Source: Bacteroidales bacterium
GTDB lineage: Bacteria; Bacteroidota; Bacteroidia; Bacteroidales; Paludibacteraceae
Assembly: GCA_900769555.1 (NCBI GenBank)
Contig: CAAGHA010000182.1
Span: forward strand, 1-9,484
DNA length: 9,484 nucleotides
Direction: 5' to 3'
The translations under genes were made by a program, and so were the position numbers. This document shows, piece by piece, positions 7,401-9,484 of the stretch. The stretch's first letter is position 1. Each line of letters starts with the position of its first letter. Under the pieces are notes generated by a model. That model had not been told where the DNA came from and made no database searches. It saw only the letters and a program-made list of their open reading frames with translations.

Positions 7401-7434
7401 GTACACAACTTATTTAGCAAAATTTTTGTACTAA
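4420..7434 (+). CDS. MMPL-family lipid exporter fused to a C-terminal methyltransferase-like domain
   Basis: A 1004-residue inner-membrane protein. Residues 1-815 form an RND/MMPL transporter in two repeats: TM1 about 17-35, periplasmic domain to about 270 opening with the EDITKLLP motif (41-48), TM2-6 at 272-413, TM7 at 440-458, a second periplasmic domain, and TM8-12 at 672-812. TM10 keeps GVDY (731-734), whose D733 is the likely proton-relay acid; the matching place in TM4 reads ALSY (339-342) with no acid. It should export the lipid made by the operon. Residues about 845-1004, cytoplasmic, resemble a class I SAM methyltransferase (ILEVKCGYGYKS 885-896, IIGWDDD 908-914, YDLIIL 944-949). 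Motif I has K889 where Gly is normal. Larger Bacteroidota relatives carry a lysophospholipid acyltransferase between the two parts; here only a linker of about 35 residues is left. The stop overlaps the next start (TAATG). Confidence 0.88.
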   Translation: MSRFTIAAYYFFKKNKILFYSILIISFVLFAFFGSKVQFEEDITKLLPPMQKDDNSSETVFANLKVKDKMFVLFEPITDEVDYIELSNACDEFIDSILSNPQSQEMLNDVLYRLDEEILKNGINELYTYIPTFLDSADFVTLDSLTSKEAIEQQMQENLMTMYSPAGAAFKDMIMQDPLALRKIFMSKMGAIKEGLGGNYTVINQHFFTPDTALAIAFLSPNFKTVDSKLSTKLINAIDEEIEEFNIKHPNIKIHYHGAAPQSVFNSKQIKNDLVMTLSISMGLACLVIGLCYKNRSTLIQLIVPVLYGFLFSLTIIYFIKGKLSLLALGIGAIVLGVALSYCLHVITHYKHVSDPIRVLKEQTTPVFLGCLTTIGSFVSLMFTQAELLKDFGMFASLALIGTTFFCLFFLPQFLNPEKNKRSEKAFEILEKINSYPFERKTFLIIAIVVISIVCLFTSRYVKFDSDLRHICHYEQKVLDSQALLEKHTAKGYITLYFATTSENLDSVIAYNERQGRIFDSLKNLGLIKSYGNSNKMLFIPSDEQQKRIDRWNEFWSEEKRNQVLTDMNNSAIKNGFMPDMFFPFNNLLNSDTQILSLPESNALPSSIKSNMVEYTDGKYLMFTPVVLKLENKKEVCDKITSYKNNVVIDPYYYTSDMVKLVNDDFSVTSNMSSIFVFIVLLIAFRSLIIAIIAFLPMFLSWQVVLGIMGMFGIEFNLINIVISTFIFGIGVDYSIFIMDGLLSDFRVKKNVLVYHKTAIIFSAFVLIVSISSLLFATHPAVKSIGFSTLIGMSSAVLLAYSLEPFMFYWLIKRPVSKGKSPLTVFNITHGDVYFNRRKEMSNKQQIRNNYEYKGIEVEKNLKEELKVTHNYKSFGIITGELKNILEVKCGYGYKSFWFHINYPDAEIIGWDDDVNKIEIAQNCYLKNDKIKFTQNSEIVKNKYDLIILNEGSDLSIEELKESIGQCKYLIVDNNITLNNELQKEFIEKERDDKYTTYLAKFLY

Positions 7435-8912
7435 TGAAATTTGATGTTGTAATAATTGGTGCTGGTCTGGGGGGACTTGAGTGCGGATATATACTTTCAA
7501 AGAATGGTTATAAAGTTTGTATTCTTGAACAAGCTCCGGTATTGGGAGGATGCTTACAAACATTTAAAAGAAGAGGTATAAGTTATGACACAGGTTTTCA
7601 TTACATTGGGGCTCTAGAGAAAGGAGAATCATTAAATCGTATTTTTGATTATTTAAATTTAATGCATTTACCATGGCAAAAGTTAGATGAAGATTGCTTT
7701 GATGAAGTAATTATAGGAAATGAAAGTTTTAAATTTGCAAATGGTAGAGATAAATTTGTAGAGACACTATCAAGCTATTTCCCTAACGAAAAAGATAATT
7801 TAAGGAAGTATATTAGTACTCTAAAGGAGATTGGAGATAATATATTTAATAGTCTAAAACCAAGAGAAGCTGCTGAATTTTACCAATCAAAAGCATTCAC
7901 TACCTCTGCAAAAAGTTTTTTAGAAGAGACTATAGGCGACCCAAAACTGAGAATGGTTTTAGCCGGCACATCTCTAAAAATGGAATTAAATCCAAATTTA
8001 CCGCTTTATATTTTTGCTCAAATAAACGATTCTTTTATTCAAAGTGCATGGAAAATAAATGGAGGTGGACAACAAATTGCTGAGTCGTTAGCAAACGATA
8101 TACGCTCAATGGGTGGGTGTGTCAGATGTAATGCTAAAGTTGAAGAATTAAAAGAAGAAGATGGAAAAATAAAGTATGCATTCTTAAATAATGGAGAAGA
8201 GATAGAAGGGGAACAATTTATCTCAAATATTCACCCAAAAGCTACTTTAAATTTAATTAAAGAGAGTAAATTGATAAGAAACATATATAGGAAAAGAATT
8301 AATGGTATGACAAATACTTTTGGTATGTTTACTGCAAATATTCAACTAAAAAAAGATTCTATCCCGTATATAAACAGAAATCAATATATATACAATACTA
8401 ATGATATTTGGTCATTTAATGAAAGAAAAGAAAAAGTTGAAGCTGTTTTGGTAAGTTATCAAATTCCTGAAATGGAATCAGCATACACTCATAACATTGA
8501 TTTACTTACTCCTATGACATGGAAAGAGGTTGAATTATGGGAAAATACAAAGGTTATGAGAAGAGGCGCAAAATATGAGAAATTAAAACAAGAAAAAGCG
8601 TCTCAATGCATTGAATTAGCAGCAAAAAATATTGATGGACTATGGGAAAGTGTAGAAAATATATACACTAGTACACCTTTAACATATAGAGACTACACTG
8701 CTACATGCGAAGGATCTGCATATGGATTGCAAAAAGACTATTCTAACCTAATGACTACTATGTTAACCCCAAGAACCCCTATACCAAATTTACTTTTAAC
8801 CGGACAAAACTTGAATTTACATGGCATTTTGGGTGTATCCATGACTGCTTTTTTAACTTGTAGTGAACTTTTAGGACATAATATTATACAAAATGAACTT
8901 AAAATAGATTAA
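7434..8912 (+). CDS. CrtI/retinol-saturase-like FAD-dependent oxidoreductase
   Basis: A 492-residue cytoplasmic flavoenzyme of the phytoene desaturase/all-trans-retinol saturase superfamily. The N-terminal Rossmann fold has GAGLGG (9-14) and E32 for binding ADP-ribose, followed by LGGCLQTFKRRGISYDTGFH (37-56), the family's arginine/FD-x-G segment. The C-terminal FAD-binding motif is PNLLLTGQNLNLHGILG (451-467), with SMTAFLTCSELLG after it. Proteins of this type accompany flexirubin and aryl-polyene-like clusters; it could introduce, isomerise or reduce double bonds in the acyl or polyene chain, but the substrate cannot be read from sequence. Its ATG shares one base with the exporter's stop codon, implying translational coupling. 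It is the last operon gene. This half of the operon appears visibly more AT-rich than the ketosynthase gene. Confidence 0.88.
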   Translation: MKFDVVIIGAGLGGLECGYILSKNGYKVCILEQAPVLGGCLQTFKRRGISYDTGFHYIGALEKGESLNRIFDYLNLMHLPWQKLDEDCFDEVIIGNESFKFANGRDKFVETLSSYFPNEKDNLRKYISTLKEIGDNIFNSLKPREAAEFYQSKAFTTSAKSFLEETIGDPKLRMVLAGTSLKMELNPNLPLYIFAQINDSFIQSAWKINGGGQQIAESLANDIRSMGGCVRCNAKVEELKEEDGKIKYAFLNNGEEIEGEQFISNIHPKATLNLIKESKLIRNIYRKRINGMTNTFGMFTANIQLKKDSIPYINRNQYIYNTNDIWSFNERKEKVEAVLVSYQIPEMESAYTHNIDLLTPMTWKEVELWENTKVMRRGAKYEKLKQEKASQCIELAAKNIDGLWESVENIYTSTPLTYRDYTATCEGSAYGLQKDYSNLMTTMLTPRTPIPNLLLTGQNLNLHGILGVSMTAFLTCSELLGHNIIQNELKID

Positions 8913-8924
8913 TAAAATTAAGTT

Positions 8925-8940
8925 TGGCACGGTTTTTGTA
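8925..8940 (+). promoter_or_regulatory. Sigma-54-like promoter (-24/-12)
   Basis: TGGCAC (8925-8930), a 5-base spacer and TTGTA (8936-8940) match the sigma-54 consensus TGGCAC-N5-TTGCA at all specified positions except the C of the -12 GC pair, which is T. The extended G after TGGCAC is also present. In such AT-rich DNA this is unlikely to be chance. It lies 13 bases beyond the operon's last stop codon and points away from it, toward a stretch with no gene; transcription would start near 8950. Confidence 0.45.
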
Positions 8941-8949
8941 TATTAAATA

Positions 8950-9163
8950 ATAGAAGTAAAGACTTCAATAATTTAATAAATTGATACTGGGAATTGATAT
9001 AAAATATAATGCTTTATTAGCATAACAAAATACCAACATTTTATTTTAATCGTCTATATAATTTTAATTAAATCTAAATCTAGAGTTATTAATTTCAATT
9101 CGTTTTATGTAAATTAATTCATTACATCCACCATTGCGAGAGTAACGGTGGATGTTTGTTGTT
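8950..9163 (+). ncRNA. Candidate small RNA between sigma-54-like promoter and terminator
   Basis: If the sigma-54-like site is active, transcription from about 8950 to the hairpin at 9124-9155 would give an RNA of about 210 bases. Its first bases form a hairpin, GAAGT/ACTTC (8953-8957 with 8962-8966). A second, ATGCT/AGCAT, lies at 9009-9013 and 9019-9023, and the terminator hairpin forms the 3' end. I see no convincing open reading frame inside. The alternative is that this is only the 3' untranslated region of the operon, or the leader of a gene since lost. This covers most of the long gene-free stretch after 8912. Confidence 0.25.
9124..9163 (+). terminator. Rho-independent-type terminator hairpin after the operon
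   Basis: A 9-bp perfect GC-rich stem (ACATCCACC 9124-9132 with GGTGGATGT 9147-9155) is followed on the plus strand by the T-rich tract TTGTTGTTATTA. No T run follows on the minus strand, so it acts on plus-strand transcripts. It probably ends read-through from the operon about 210 bases upstream, or a small RNA started at the sigma-54-like site. Confidence 0.65.
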
Positions 9164-9164
9164 A

Positions 9165-9272
9165 TTATAGCCCCAAATTAAGCACTCTAATTCTCTCTAC
9201 CACAGCATTGCCATAGGTATCATAAGGCTCCGTCATGCGTGTTATAATCTTATATTTAGCAAGAAATATCAT
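9165..9272 (-). pseudogene. Decayed IS3-family transposase (OrfB) fragment
   Basis: The minus strand encodes 35 residues ending at a stop (9165-9167). Within them, ITRMTEPYDTYGNAVVERIR resembles the end of the IS3-family DDE integrase core, whose usual pattern is I-S-M-T-(x)-G-D-P-x-(D/E)-N-A-x-A-E-R-(V/I)-N-G, with the last catalytic Glu in the AER segment (here VER, E26). The upstream part in this frame is cut by a stop soon after and the downstream OrfB end is gone, so this is a remnant. No inverted repeats or duplication are visible, and bases 9273-9370 show nothing else recognisable. The call rests on remembered motif similarity. Confidence 0.5.
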
Positions 9273-9370
9273 CGTAAGATTTTACTCATTTCCATTGGTT
9301 TACTAGATTTCTAGTCTCTTTCAACTTTTGCAACTTTTTTATGTAACACCAAAGCAAGACCAGACAAAAA

Positions 9371-9403
9371 TAAAAAAGGGACCATTCAAAGAATGATCCC
9401 TTT
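9371..9403 (-). terminator. Rho-independent terminator of the rRNA operon
   Basis: Read on the minus strand, AAAGGGATCATTC (9391-9403) pairs with GAATGGTCCCTTT (9375-9387) around a 3-base loop, followed by a run of T. The one non-Watson-Crick position is a G-U pair only on the minus-strand RNA (it would be A-C on the plus strand), which confirms the direction. It lies directly after the 5S rRNA 3' end. Confidence 0.9.
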
Positions 9404-9405
9404 AA

Positions 9406-9484
9406 GATGGCGGCCTCCTACTCTCCCACAATCTGCAGTACCATCGGCGCAAGCGGGCTTAACTTCTCTGTTCGGAATGGATAG
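9406..9484 (-). rRNA. 5S ribosomal RNA, 3' part (gene continues beyond the right edge)
   Basis: The reverse complement contains the conserved 5S core: CCGAACAGAGAAGTTAAGC, then GCGCCGATGGTACTGC, then GTGGGAGAGTAGGAGGCCGCCA. These match the loop B/helix III, loop E/helix IV and 3' helix segments of bacterial 5S rRNA. About 79 bases are visible; the 5' third lies outside. The exact 3' end (about 9404-9408) is estimated. The 23S and 16S genes of this rRNA operon should lie to the right of the window. Confidence 0.92.

Noticed and set aside
8953..9023. Possible short peptide genes in the stretch after the operon
   Set aside because: The ATG at 9009 region reaches a stop after three codons, and I found no longer frame with a credible start.
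9302..9315. Short palindrome ACTAGA-TT-TCTAGT near the rRNA terminator
   Set aside because: Stem of six pairs with a two-base loop and no T run or partner gene; it is more likely chance or part of the decayed insertion sequence than a functional site.

Overview
The window looks like an AT-rich chromosome segment from a member of the Bacteroidota, probably Bacteroidales. Three sites match the Bacteroidota housekeeping promoter (TTG, 19-20 bases, TAnnTTTG) exactly. Genes lack clear Shine-Dalgarno sites, and the protein families (MMPL exporter fused to a methyltransferase-like tail, flexirubin/aryl-polyene-type ketosynthase and dehydratases) are typical of that phylum. The species cannot be named from the sequence.

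Left edge (1-435): a 104-base repeat-like module with two copies of a palindromic box and two hairpins, then a minus-strand tRNA-Asp(GTC) with its own promoter and terminator. A minus-strand gene (436-1224) encodes a secreted alpha/beta-hydrolase-fold protein. Its nucleophile elbow carries Asp instead of Ser, so it may be a pseudoenzyme or have changed chemistry. A 370-base intergenic region (1225-1594) holds two divergent promoters, one for this gene and one for the large operon.

Centre (1595-8912): seven tightly packed plus-strand genes form what looks like one operon: beta-ketoacyl-ACP synthase, acyl carrier protein, ApeP-like hotdog dehydratase, 4HBT-type thioesterase, FabA/FabZ-like hotdog dehydratase, a 1004-residue MMPL exporter with a C-terminal methyltransferase-like domain, and a CrtI/retinol-saturase-like FAD oxidoreductase. 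Together they read as a lipid or polyene pathway of the type II FAS/PKS kind: a chain is elongated on the carrier protein, dehydrated, released or transferred, possibly desaturated or saturated by the flavoenzyme, and flipped across the inner membrane by the MMPL protein. The operon has no ketoreductase, starter-activating ligase, chain-length factor, acyltransferase or LolA-like carrier, so it must share these with other loci or make something simpler than a classical aryl polyene or flexirubin.

Right edge (8913-9484): a strong sigma-54-like promoter just after the operon, followed about 185 bases later by a rho-independent-type hairpin, which outlines a possible small RNA. Then come a decayed IS3-family transposase fragment (minus strand) and the 3' end of a minus-strand 5S rRNA with its terminator, marking the end of an rRNA operon that lies mostly outside the window.
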